From: DASUBV01 sp963725175 | Lineage (GTDB): Bacteria; Actinomycetota; Actinomycetes; Streptosporangiales; Streptosporangiaceae | Assembly: GCA_963725175.1 (NCBI GenBank) | Contig: CAVRXH010000006.1 | Location: 1,426,001 to 1,490,000, forward strand | Direction: 5' to 3' | DNA: 64,000 bases | Shown here: in pieces, positions 46,006-54,413 of the stretch | How positions within the stretch are numbered: the first letter of the stretch is position 1 | How the letters are laid out: each line of letters starts with the position of its first letter | Made by a program: the position numbers and the translations under genes | Notes under the pieces: model-generated | What the model saw: the letters and a program-made list of their open reading frames with translations, nothing else | Told to the model about the DNA's origin: nothing | Databases searched by the model: none

Positions 46006-46701
46006 TTAAGACGACCCTACCTCGGACTTCCGCTTGAGCATCGTCAGAACTTCATCTACCAGGCCATACTCTTTGGCTTCCTGGGCGGTGAAGAACTTGT
46101 CGCGCTCGGTGTCGCGGCGGACCTGTGCCTCGTCCTGGCCGGTGTGCGTGGCCAGGATCTGCTCCATGGCCTGCCGCATCCGCAGGATCTCGCGGGCCTG
46201 GATCTCCAGGTCGCTGGACTGGCCGTAGCCGCTCTCCACCGCGGGCTGGTGGATCAGGATCCGCGAGTTGGGCAGGGCCATCCGCTTGCCCTTGGTACCG
46301 GCCGACAGCAGCACCGCCGCCGCCGACGCCGCCTGGCCCAGGCAGAAGGTCTGGATTTCGGGCTGGATGTACTGCATGGTGTCGTAAATCGCCATCATCG
46401 ACGTCATCGACCCGCCCGGCGAGTTGATGTACATCAGGATGTCGCGATCGGGGTCGATCGACTCCAGCGTGATGAGCTGGGCCATCACGTCGTTGGCCGA
46501 CGCGTCGTCGATCTGCACGCCCAGGAAGATAATCCGCTCCTCGAAGAGCTTGTTGTACGGGTTCATCTCCTTGATCCCGTACGACGTGCGCTCGACAAAG
46601 GACGGCAGGACATACCGGGACTGCGCCGGGTAGGCCAGCACGGGATGTCCCTGGCTGCCTGACTTCACGTTCGCCTCCTCCGCTTTCTGTGCCCAGCTCA
46701 T
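46006..46701 (-). CDS. clpP2: ATP-dependent Clp protease proteolytic subunit (ClpP2)
   Basis: 231 residues. The catalytic Ser is in LGQAASAAAVL, His in ILIHQPA and Asp in the RDTERDKFF region; YINSPGGSMTS is the strand motif. ATG 46701 overlaps the clpP1 stop (ATGA). The N-terminal ~25 residues are likely propeptide, removed on assembly of the ClpP1P2 hetero-tetradecamer. Confidence 0.94.
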   Translation of the reverse strand: MSWAQKAEEANVKSGSQGHPVLAYPAQSRYVLPSFVERTSYGIKEMNPYNKLFEERIIFLGVQIDDASANDVMAQLITLESIDPDRDILMYINSPGGSMTSMMAIYDTMQYIQPEIQTFCLGQAASAAAVLLSAGTKGKRMALPNSRILIHQPAVESGYGQSSDLEIQAREILRMRQAMEQILATHTGQDEAQVRRDTERDKFFTAQEAKEYGLVDEVLTMLKRKSEVGSS

Positions 46702-47381
46702 GAGACCGGCCCGATCGTCGGGACCTCGGTCGCGCTGCGCACTACGTGGTCGACGAAGCCATAGTCCATGGCCTCCTCCGCGGTGAACCAGCGGTCGCGG
46801 TCGGAGTCGATCTCGATCTGCTCGACGGTCTGGCCGGTGTGGTGCGCCGTGCGCTCGGCCAGCACGCGCTTGAGGTACAGGCTGTGCTCGGCCTGGATCC
46901 TGATGTCGGTGGCGGTGCCCCCGATGCCGCCGTGCGGCTGGTGCATGAGAACGGCCGCGTGCGGCATCGCGTAGCGCTTGCCCGTCGTTCCCGCGCACAG
47001 CAGGAACTGGCCCATCGACGCGGCCATGCCCATCGCGTAGGTCGCGACATCGTTCGGCACGTACTGCATCATGTCGTAGATCGCCAGGCCGGCGTAGACC
47101 GAGCCGCCGGGCGAGTTGATGTAGATGTTGATGTCGCGCTTGGAGTCCTCGGCCGCGAGCAGGACCAGCTCGGCGCAGATCCGGTTGGCCAGGTCGTCAT
47201 CCACCTGCTGGCCAAGGAAGATGATCCGGTGCCGTAGCAGGCGCTGGAACAGCATTTCTGTCACCGGCTGGGCCTGCGCGTCTGGCGTCCGCCCCTGCAC
47301 GGGAGCGGCCAGCTCGGCGGCCTGGAGCACTGGCCGCATAAGCGCCGGGAACGGCCGCTGGTCGTCGGGAGCCGTGGTCAC
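46698..47381 (-). CDS. clpP1: ATP-dependent Clp protease proteolytic subunit (ClpP1)
   Basis: 227 residues. Catalytic Ser in MGMAASMGQF, His in LMHQPHGG, Asp in the DSDRDRWF segment; YINSPGGSVYAG also present. The frame is open to 47441, but GTG 47381 follows a strong GGAGGAGGG about 5 nt upstream and is chosen. It is the first gene of the clpP1–clpP2 operon; a ClgR-like site lies 119 bp upstream. Confidence 0.94.
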   Translation of the reverse strand: MTTAPDDQRPFPALMRPVLQAAELAAPVQGRTPDAQAQPVTEMLFQRLLRHRIIFLGQQVDDDLANRICAELVLLAAEDSKRDINIYINSPGGSVYAGLAIYDMMQYVPNDVATYAMGMAASMGQFLLCAGTTGKRYAMPHAAVLMHQPHGGIGGTATDIRIQAEHSLYLKRVLAERTAHHTGQTVEQIEIDSDRDRWFTAEEAMDYGFVDHVVRSATEVPTIGPVS

Positions 47382-47499
47382 GGAGCCCTCCTCCTCGTCT
47401 TCAGGCACCGCGGAAATCCGGCACCGTAGGTGTTGCGCCATCGTCGTTGACTGTGACCATAACCCGCACGCGCAGGCGCACAGTCCGCTGATCGTCGCT

Positions 47500-47514
47500 G
47501 TTCGCTGTCGGCGC
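47500..47514. promoter_or_regulatory. Putative ClgR operator upstream of clpP1P2
   Basis: GTTCGCTGTCGGCGC contains CGC-TGTCG-GCG, close to the actinobacterial ClgR consensus (CGCYNANRGCG; only the central A differs). ClgR is the known activator of clpP1P2 in streptomycetes, corynebacteria and mycobacteria. It lies 119 bp before the clpP1 start. Confidence 0.45.
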
Positions 47515-47521
47515 AGGCTGG

Positions 47522-48988
47522 CTACTTCTTCCGGCTCTTCCTGGGCTTCTTGGCCCCGGCCTCGCCGGCCTGCCCGGCCTCGCCCTCCGGCGCGGCGCTG
47601 GCCTCGGGCTCCGCGCCGGCCTCGGCGCCGGCGCCCGCCGGCGCGTCGTCCCCGGACTCCTCGACTTCCTCGCCCGCCGCCGCGGACTTGATGTCCACCG
47701 CGTTGCCCGACTCGTCCGTGATGCTGGCCCGCTCGGCGATCAGCGAGAGCGCCTTGGACCGCAGCACGTCGGCGACGATGCTGGCGACCTGGCTGCGGTC
47801 GGTGAGCTGGCTGGCGAGCTGATCGGGCGTGACGCCCATCCGGTAGGCCTGCTCGGACAGGTAGGCGTTCAGCTCGTCGTTCTCGACGCCCAGTTCCTCA
47901 TCGGCCGCGAACTTGTCCAGGATGAACCCGGCCTTCACCGACCGGCGGGCGTCGGCCGCGAATTCCTCCTCCAGCGCCTCGGCGGTCTGGCCGCTGCCCT
48001 GGAGGTAGTCCTCCAGGGTCATCCTGGCCTGCTCCAGCCGGTCGGCCAGGTTGTCCCGCCTGGCCTCGATCTCGCTGTCCACGATCCGCTCGGGCAGCGG
48101 GATGTCGATCCGCTCAAGCAGCGCGTCAAGGGCGCGCTCCCGCGCCTGGCCCGCCTGGCCGGCCTTGCGCATGGCCTGGAGCTGGCGGCGGGTGCCTGCC
48201 CGCAGCTCGCCGATGGTGTCGAACTCGCTCGCCGACTGGGCGAACTCATCGTCCAGCACCGGGAGCTCCTTGACCTTCACGCTGTTGACCGTCACCTGGA
48301 CATCCGCCGACATCCCGGCCATCGCGCCGCCGGCCAGCTCGGCCGTGAACGTGGCGGTCTCCCCCGCCGACATCCCGGTCAGCGCCTCATCAAGGCCGTC
48401 CAGCATGGACCCGGTGCCGACCTCGTAGGAGATCCCGGTCGCCTGGGCGTCCTCGACCGCCTTGCCGTCCACCGAGGCGGCCAGGTCGATCGAGACGAAA
48501 TCGCCGGATGCCGCCGCGCGCTCCACGCCCTTAAGCGAGGCGAACCGCTCGCGCAGCGAGCCCAGGTACTCCTCCACCTGGTCCGGGGTGACCTCGGCGT
48601 CCTGCACCAGCACCGGCAGGCCGTCCAGGTCGGGCAGCTCGAACTGCGGCCGGCGGTCGACCTCCGCGGTGAAGGTCAGCTCCTTGCCGTCGTCCAGCTT
48701 GGTGATCTCCAGGTCCGGCTGGCCGAGCGCGAACACCTCGTGCTCGGCCAGCGCCTTCCCGTACAGGTCGGGCACGGCCTCATTGACTGCGTGCTCCAGC
48801 ACCGCACCGCGGCCGACCCGCTGGTCAATGACCGTGGGCGGCACCCGGCCGGGCCGGAACCCGGGGATCCGCACCTGCTTGGCCACCTCGCGGTAGGCGT
48901 GGTCCAGGCTCGGCTTCAGCTCGTCGAAGGGCACCTCGACGGTGAGCTTGACTCGGGTTGGGCTCAGTTCTTCGACGTCAGTCTTCAC
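47522..48988 (-). CDS. tig: Trigger factor
   Basis: 488 residues. The ribosome-binding N-domain has IPGFRPGRVPPTVID near residue 40, followed by the PPIase domain (~160–240) and the helical C-domain. The last ~60 residues are acidic/Ala-rich ending in KKPRKSRKK, a common actinobacterial extension. It chaperones nascent chains at the exit tunnel. GTG 48988 is preceded by AGGAGCCTCCT, in which the Shine-Dalgarno-like AGGAG could pair with CTCCT and mask itself. Confidence 0.95.
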   Translation of the reverse strand: MKTDVEELSPTRVKLTVEVPFDELKPSLDHAYREVAKQVRIPGFRPGRVPPTVIDQRVGRGAVLEHAVNEAVPDLYGKALAEHEVFALGQPDLEITKLDDGKELTFTAEVDRRPQFELPDLDGLPVLVQDAEVTPDQVEEYLGSLRERFASLKGVERAAASGDFVSIDLAASVDGKAVEDAQATGISYEVGTGSMLDGLDEALTGMSAGETATFTAELAGGAMAGMSADVQVTVNSVKVKELPVLDDEFAQSASEFDTIGELRAGTRRQLQAMRKAGQAGQARERALDALLERIDIPLPERIVDSEIEARRDNLADRLEQARMTLEDYLQGSGQTAEALEEEFAADARRSVKAGFILDKFAADEELGVENDELNAYLSEQAYRMGVTPDQLASQLTDRSQVASIVADVLRSKALSLIAERASITDESGNAVDIKSAAAGEEVEESGDDAPAGAGAEAGAEPEASAAPEGEAGQAGEAGAKKPRKSRKK

Positions 48989-49094
48989 GGCGAGGAGGCT
49001 CCTGGGGATATCGCCCTGGCCGGCGTCCTGACGCGGCCTGGCGTGGCTAATCGCACTTTGCTTCGGCCGCCAAGTCTAGGGCAGGACGCGGGTG

Positions 49095-49113
49095 TTCACC
49101 CGGCGCGGGTGAT
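49095..49113. promoter_or_regulatory. 19-bp inverted repeat, site A (before the HdeD-like gene)
   Basis: TTCACCCGGCGCGGGTGAT: arms TTCACCC / GGGTGAT around a 5-bp spacer. It lies 70 bp before ATG 49184. It is one of four copies of ATCACCC-N5-GGGTGAT in 49–61 kb. Confidence 0.65.
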
Positions 49114-49183
49114 GATCATCGCGGCAGGCCGTGCCGACCATGGACCCTGGCCAGATCCACCCGGTCCAGCCCAGGAGGCCGAT

Positions 49184-50020
49184 ATGCCCGAACCCCAGAC
49201 AAACCGACCAGAGCCCGGCGCCGGCCAGGTCTCGGCGGAGCGCTCGGCCGGTCAGGCGTCGGTCCCGCCCCAGGGCACCCGGCCGCAGGACGCGGCCGCG
49301 CAAGGCGGCGAGGCCACCGCGCAGGGCGGCCACCGGGACGCGACCTACAGCGGGACCGGGTACGCCGAGCCCGGCTACCTGGAGACCGGCCCGGCCGCCC
49401 AGGATGGCGGCACGGCAGCCGGATACCGGGGCGGCGGCATGCTCGCGTCCGTCGCCAAGATGGCCTGGGGCGCCGCGCTGGTGGCCGCCCTCGGCATGAT
49501 CGCGGTCGGCATCATGCTGCTGGTCTGGCCGTCCGCGACGCTGACGGTGGTGGCCATCCTGATCGGCGCGGCGCTGCTGGTGACCGGGGTGCTGCGGCTG
49601 TTCGACGGCGCGTTCGGGCACGGCGAGAGCGGCGGGATGCGAGCCGCCGACATCGTGATCGGGATCCTGGCCATCGTGGCGGGCCTGTACTGCCTCAAGC
49701 ACCACTCGCTGACGGTGCTGGTGGTGGCCTTGGTAGTCGGCGTCATCTGGATCATCCACGGGATCAGCGACCTGATCGTGGCGGCCACCTCGGGCAAGGT
49801 GCCCGGCCGCGGCCTGCGCGCCGTGAGCGGGGTGTTCAGCCTCGCGGCCGGTCTGGTCATCCTGTTCTGGCCGGGGATCTCGCTGGTCCTGCTGCTCACG
49901 ATCCTGGGCGCCTGGCTGCTGTTCTACGGCGTGATGCTCGCGGTGCTGGCGTTCCGGCTCCGCGGCGAGGCCAAGGCCGCCGCCAAGACTCCCCGGCAGG
50001 CCCACCCGGCCCCAGCCTGA
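49184..50020 (+). CDS. HdeD-family membrane protein (DUF308)
   Basis: 278 residues: an ~85-residue Gly/Gln/Pro-rich N-terminal segment with Tyr/Gly pairs (GTGYAEPGYLETG), then six TM helices in two DUF308 triplets. HdeD proteins are linked to acid resistance in enterics and are common in actinobacterial stress islands; the molecular role is unclear. ATG 49184 has AGGAGG 7 nt upstream. Site A of the 19-bp inverted repeat is 70 bp upstream. It converges on the LAL regulator. Confidence 0.85.
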   Translation: MPEPQTNRPEPGAGQVSAERSAGQASVPPQGTRPQDAAAQGGEATAQGGHRDATYSGTGYAEPGYLETGPAAQDGGTAAGYRGGGMLASVAKMAWGAALVAALGMIAVGIMLLVWPSATLTVVAILIGAALLVTGVLRLFDGAFGHGESGGMRAADIVIGILAIVAGLYCLKHHSLTVLVVALVVGVIWIIHGISDLIVAATSGKVPGRGLRAVSGVFSLAAGLVILFWPGISLVLLLTILGAWLLFYGVMLAVLAFRLRGEAKAAAKTPRQAHPAPA

Positions 50021-50035
50021 CCACCCCGTCCCGGC

Positions 50036-50063
50036 CCGGCCCCGCCCCATTCAGCGGGGCCGG
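50036..50063. terminator. Bidirectional hairpin between the HdeD-like gene and the LAL regulator
   Basis: CCGGCCCCGC, loop CCCATTCA, GCGGGGCCGG: a 10-bp stem between two convergent stops, serving as terminator for either strand. Confidence 0.6.
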
Positions 50064-50071
50064 CGGGATGG

Positions 50072-52938
50072 CTAGAGGAGGTCCAGGCGGCGGCCGGTGG
50101 CGATGGCCTGGCGGCGATTGGCGACGCCGAGCTTGCGGTAGGCCGAGCGCAGGTGCGTCTTGACCGTGTTGATGGACAGGAACAGCGCCTCGGCGATCTC
50201 CTGGTTGGTCATGTGCGAGGGCAGGAACCGCAGCACCGCCAGCTCGCTGCTGGTCAGCGGTGGCTCGCCCTGACCCGGGCCGGCGGCGTGCCTGGGCACC
50301 TGGCCGTCGAACCGCTCCAGCACCCGGCCGGCGAAGCCGGCGCTGCCGCTGGTCGGCGGGACGAGCACGGTCATCGCCGAGCGGACGGCGGGGCCGCCGT
50401 CCAGAAAGACCCGGTAGGCGCCGTCCGGCTCGGCCAGGCTGAGCGCCTGCTCGATCGCGACGCCGGCCTCGGTGACCTGGCTGAGCCTGCGGTGCGCCAC
50501 GGCGGCGACCAGCAGGGCGGCGATCCGGTCCCGCACGGTGCCGACCTGCTCGCCGCCGGCTCGCTGCTCGCTCCCGGTCGGCTCGCTCCCGGTCCGCTCA
50601 CTGGCTCGCTCGCCGGGCTGCTCCAGGCAGCGCTGGGCGGCCTTCAGGGCGCCCTTGTCGTCGCCGGAGGCCAGGGCCAGCCGGGCGCGGCGGACCTGCC
50701 CCTCCGGGCTGGCCCGGTGCCGGAGCCCGGCGGTGGCCAGCAGGGCCGCGGCCCGTTCCCGCTCCCCGGTCGCGAGAGCCACGTCGGCTTCGAGGTCGGC
50801 CAGCAGGTCAGCCAGGTCAAGCTGGCTGGCGGCGCTGGCCTCGGCGAGCCGGGTCAGCAGGGCGCGGGCGGCCGGCAGGCCGGCCTCGGCCAGGGCGCAC
50901 CTGGCCCGGATCAGCCCGCCGATCACGGCCGCCGGCGGCTCCCCGGCGAGCTGACCGCCGTCATGGCGGTCAGCCTGGTCCAGGTGTCGCCTGGCCGCGC
51001 CCAGATCGTCTCTGCCAAGCGCCAGCTCGGCCCTGGCCAGGGCCAGCACCCCGGCGGCGCTGCCGTCGCCGGGGACGGCCCCGGCGTCGCCGTCGATCTC
51101 GGTCGCATCGGCCCCGGTTGCCTGGCTGGCCTCGGCGATGGTGGCCGCGGCCGCGGCCAGGTCCCCGCAGCTCGCGGCGGCTAGCGCCTGCCAGGCCAGG
51201 GCACGAGCCCGGAGCCGGGACAGGCTGCCGACGGCGAGCTGGGCGGCGGCCCTGCCCAGCGCCCGACGCGCCGCGCCGATCTCGTGGCGGCGCAGCCGGG
51301 CACAGCCGATGGCGAGCCAGAGCAGGCCGGCGGCGCGGTAGGCAGGCACGGAGGTGGCGCTGGCCTCGGCGCCGGCGGCGATGTCCTGCTCGGCGGCCAG
51401 CCAGCCCGCGCCAGCGCCGGGCTGGCAGGGGGCCTGCATGACGTCCAGGGCGGTCAGCCAGGGCAGCAGCGCGTGCCGGGTGCCTGGTGCCAGGGCGGCG
51501 AGCGACCGGCGGGCACATTCCAGGTGCGGGGCGGCCCCGGCGGCGTCGCCGCGCCAGAGCCGGGTGGCGGCCAGGGCGGCGGCGACCCGTGCGTCGCCGG
51601 CCCGCCATTCGGGCGGGAACCGGTCAAGCACGGCAGCCAGCCGGGCCGCGCCGCCTGGCTCGCCATCGAGCAGGCCAGCGCCGGTCTCGGCGATGATCCC
51701 GGCGCCCAGTTCCCAGTCGCCGGCCTCGGCGGCGGCGGCGATTGCCTCGGCGGGATGACCCCGGCCGGCGTGCCAGTGGGCGGCCCGGCGCAGCAGGCCA
51801 GGCACCTCGCCGGGCCGCTCCCGGCGCAGCTCGGCGATGAGCACCTCGCGCAGCATCGGGTGGTAGCGGTACTCAAAGGACCCGGCCCTGCCGGGCTGAC
51901 CGGCTCGACGAGGGTGTTCTGCCTGGCCAGCCGGTCCAGCGTGCGAGCGCCGGCGGTACCCTGGCCGGCCAGTACGTCGGCCAGCTCGCCGGAGACGCTG
52001 GCCGTGACGCTGGTGCGCAGCAGGAACGTGCGGACATCGGGCGGCTGGTCGGCCAGCACCTCGTCGCTGACGTACTCGGCGACGGCCGCGCTGGCCCGGG
52101 CGGGCGTGGCCGGCTGCCGGCCGCCCTGCCTGGCGCCCATCGCGGCCAGCCGCAGGCCGGCCATCCAGCCGCTGGCCCGGTCCAGCAGGTCGTCTCGCTC
52201 GGCCGGGCCCAGCGTGATGCCGAGCATGTCCAGGTACCCGTCGGCCTCGGCGGGCGTGCAGGCCAGCTCGGCGGCACCGATGTCGGCGACCTCGCCGGCC
52301 ACCCGGAGCCTGGCCAGGCCAAGGCCCGGCGCGCTGCGGCCGGCCAGCACCAGCCGCAGGCCGGCGGGCGCATGCCGGATCAGCGTCTCCAGCCCGTCCA
52401 CCGCGCTCCCGTCCGGCGCGCCCCTGCCATCAAGGACGTCGCTGCCATCAAGGACGTCGCTGGCATCAAGGATGTCGCTGGCATCAAGGGCAGCGCTGCC
52501 GTCCAGCTCGTGCACGTCGTCGATGACCAGCACCACAGGGCCGGCCAGCCGCCCGGCGGCGGCCAGGACGGCCTCCGGGCAGTCCGCGGGCCTGGCGGCG
52601 GCCAGCAGCGCGGCGTCGTCGGGGGCGAAGGCCCTGGACCTGGCCAGCGCGGCGGCCAGGTACCGCCAGAACCGGTCCGGGTCGCGATCCCGCGCGTCGG
52701 CGGTCAGCCAGGCGGGCTGGCGGGCCGCCGGGCGGCGGGCCGCCCAGGCGGCGCAGGCCACGGTCTTGCCCGCGCCCGCCGGGCCGGTGACCACCGTGAC
52801 CCGGCGGCCGGCCGCGGCCTCGATCAGCTCGGTGAGCCGGCGGCGGCGCAGCATGGCCAGGCCAGGCCGCGGCACCCGGATCTTGTCCTCCGCCAGCGGC
52901 ACCAGGCCGGCCGGCGCGGAAGCTGTGCGTGTCATCAA
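50072..52938 (-). CDS. LAL-type (MalT-like) LuxR family regulator (frameshifted)
   Basis: About 955 residues after restoring one missing base near 51886 (EPVSP to RAGSFEYRYHPML). The N-terminal STAND ATPase has Walker A GPAGAGKT near 55 and Walker B VVLVIDDVH. A long TPR-like helical middle follows, and a C-terminal LuxR HTH ends it (SSELAVLRFLPSHMTNQEIA, then SINTVKTHLRSAYRKLG). Such regulators bind an inducer, oligomerise with ATP and activate promoters. An 18-bp tandem repeat inserts LDASDV hexads directly after Walker B. The gene starts 130 bp from inverted-repeat site B and sits inside the island whose promoters carry the repeat, so it is the leading candidate regulator. Confidence 0.85.
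52426..52497. repeat. 18-bp tandem repeat in the LAL regulator (4 units)
   Basis: Unit GCCATCAAGGACGTCGCT, two exact and two diverged copies. It encodes Asp/Ser/Leu hexads right after the Walker B strand of the ATPase. Confidence 0.85.
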
Positions 52939-53067
52939 TCCCCCGAGAAAGAGCCGGGCCGAGGTTCCCCCCGTGACCCCGCTCAGTCACCCGCTGCGGT
53001 GAAATTGCAGCTCAAAGCCCCGCAACCGACCTACCCGCCCGACTGGGCCGCGAACCAGCGGCGGCGG

Positions 53068-53086
53068 ATCACCCCGCCTGGGTGAT
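53068..53086. promoter_or_regulatory. 19-bp inverted repeat, site B (between LAL regulator and DUF7144 gene)
   Basis: ATCACCCCGCCTGGGTGAT: perfect 7-bp arms ATCACCC / GGGTGAT with spacer CGCCT. It lies in the divergent promoter region, 129 bp from the regulator start and 118 bp from the membrane-protein ATG. Confidence 0.7.
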
Positions 53087-53204
53087 GCCCGGCCCCGGTC
53101 ATGATCCGTAACTTCGGAGTACGACAACCCGGACAACTGGCCCAGCATGCCGGCGGTCAGCGGCATGCGATTTCCCGGCCGGGCACGTCAGAGGGGGTGC
53201 TTCG

Positions 53205-53792
53205 ATGAGTAGTGCACGGGACAGGTCCTCGGACTACCCGACCGGTGCGAACTCTGCGGGCGGGGGCACAGCGGGCGGGGGCACAACGGGCGCGGGCCGC
53301 GCGGCGGGCGCCACGGGTACCGGCCGCGAGACGGCCACCTACCCGGAGTCGACCAGCTACCCGGAGGCCGGCTACGGCCGGACCGGGGGCCGCGGCGACG
53401 CCGACGGACGGGGCGTGGCTCAGGCCGGATACACGATGCTCGCCGCGACGCTGCTGATCCTGTCGGGCCTGTGGAGCTTCATCGTCGGCATGATGGCGAT
53501 CCTGCGGCAGAGCTTCTACCACACGTCGTCGGCCAACCTCTATCAGTTCAACGTGCACGACTGGGGCTGGCTGCACTTCGCACTCGGCATCGTGGTGTTC
53601 GCCGCCGGGGTGTGCGTGCTGCTCGGCCAGACCTGGGCCAAGCTGCTGGGCATCGTGCTAGCGGTGTTCAGCGGGCTGGCGAACTTCATGTTCCTGCCGT
53701 ACTACCCGCTCTGGTCGATCGTCGTGATCGCGATCGACGTGTTCGTGATCTGGGCGCTGGCCTCCAGCATCGGCAGACGAGCGACTAACTAG
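53205..53792 (+). CDS. Small four-helix membrane protein (DUF7144-like)
   Basis: 195 residues: a ~70-residue Gly/Thr/Ala-rich N terminus, then four TM helices with the conserved-looking HDWGWLHFALGIVV and FLPYYPLWSIVVIAIDVFVIWAL. This resembles the DUF7144 family common in actinobacterial stress regions; no biochemical role is known. ATG 53205 has a purine-rich AGAGGGGG 8 nt upstream. The low-complexity N terminus resembles that of the HdeD-like protein, whose gene carries the same upstream inverted repeat. Confidence 0.8.
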   Translation: MSSARDRSSDYPTGANSAGGGTAGGGTTGAGRAAGATGTGRETATYPESTSYPEAGYGRTGGRGDADGRGVAQAGYTMLAATLLILSGLWSFIVGMMAILRQSFYHTSSANLYQFNVHDWGWLHFALGIVVFAAGVCVLLGQTWAKLLGIVLAVFSGLANFMFLPYYPLWSIVVIAIDVFVIWALASSIGRRATN

Positions 53793-53811
53793 CGGCGCAG
53801 GCGCCACGCGC

Positions 53812-53849
53812 GCGAGCCCCGTCCCGGCCGCTGCAGGGACGGGGCTCGC
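53812..53849. terminator. 14-bp stem bidirectional terminator
   Basis: GCGAGCCCCGTCCC, a 10-nt loop (GGCCGCTGCA), then GGGACGGGGCTCGC. It lies between the convergent DUF7144-like and gluconokinase genes. Confidence 0.75.
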
Positions 53850-53863
53850 TCGTGCGCGCCGGC

Positions 53864-54364
53864 CTAGCGCGCCAAGTCCAGCGTCTCGATGATCCGCGTC
53901 ACGACGGCCGCGGCGCTGTCCCCGGCGGGGACCTGCGTGACCCGCTCCTCCGGGCCAGGCGGTTCCAGCGCCGCGAACTGGCTGTCCAGCAGTTGCTCGG
54001 GGAAGAAGTGGCCGCGCCGGTGGTCGAGCCGGGCCTCGTCGGCCGCCCGGTCGATGGCCAGGAACACCATCTCGGCCGCCGGCCGCCCGTCAAGCAGCAG
54101 GTCCCGGTACTCGCGGCGGAGCGCCGAGCAGGCGACCACGGCTGAGGCGCCGGCCGCGATCCGCTCGTCCATCCAGGCGGCGATGGCGCGCAGCCACGGC
54201 CAGCGGTCCGCGTCGGTCAGCGGGATGCCCTCGTGCATCTTGGCCACGCTGGCGGGCGGGTGGAAGTCGTCGCCGTCGGCGAACGTCCAGCCCAGCTCGC
54301 GGGCGAGCAGGCTGCCCACGGTCGTCTTGCCGCTGCCGGCCACGCCGGCCACCACCACGATCAT
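53864..54364 (-). CDS. gntK: Gluconokinase
   Basis: 166 residues, normal length. P-loop AGVAGSGKTTVG at the N terminus, DGDDFHPPASVAKMHEGIPL for substrate binding, and CSALRREYRDLL. It phosphorylates gluconate to 6-phosphogluconate, entering the pentose phosphate or Entner–Doudoroff route. It lies 49 bp after the GH15 gene on the same strand; together with the GMC oxidoreductase and zwf it suggests two routes from glucose to 6-phosphogluconate. Confidence 0.93.
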   Translation of the reverse strand: MIVVVAGVAGSGKTTVGSLLARELGWTFADGDDFHPPASVAKMHEGIPLTDADRWPWLRAIAAWMDERIAAGASAVVACSALRREYRDLLLDGRPAAEMVFLAIDRAADEARLDHRRGHFFPEQLLDSQFAALEPPGPEERVTQVPAGDSAAAVVTRIIETLDLAR

Positions 54365-54413
54365 CGGCGGCGAGCCTATCCCGCGGCCCGCCGCGCGCGG
54401 CGGGCGGCGGCGG

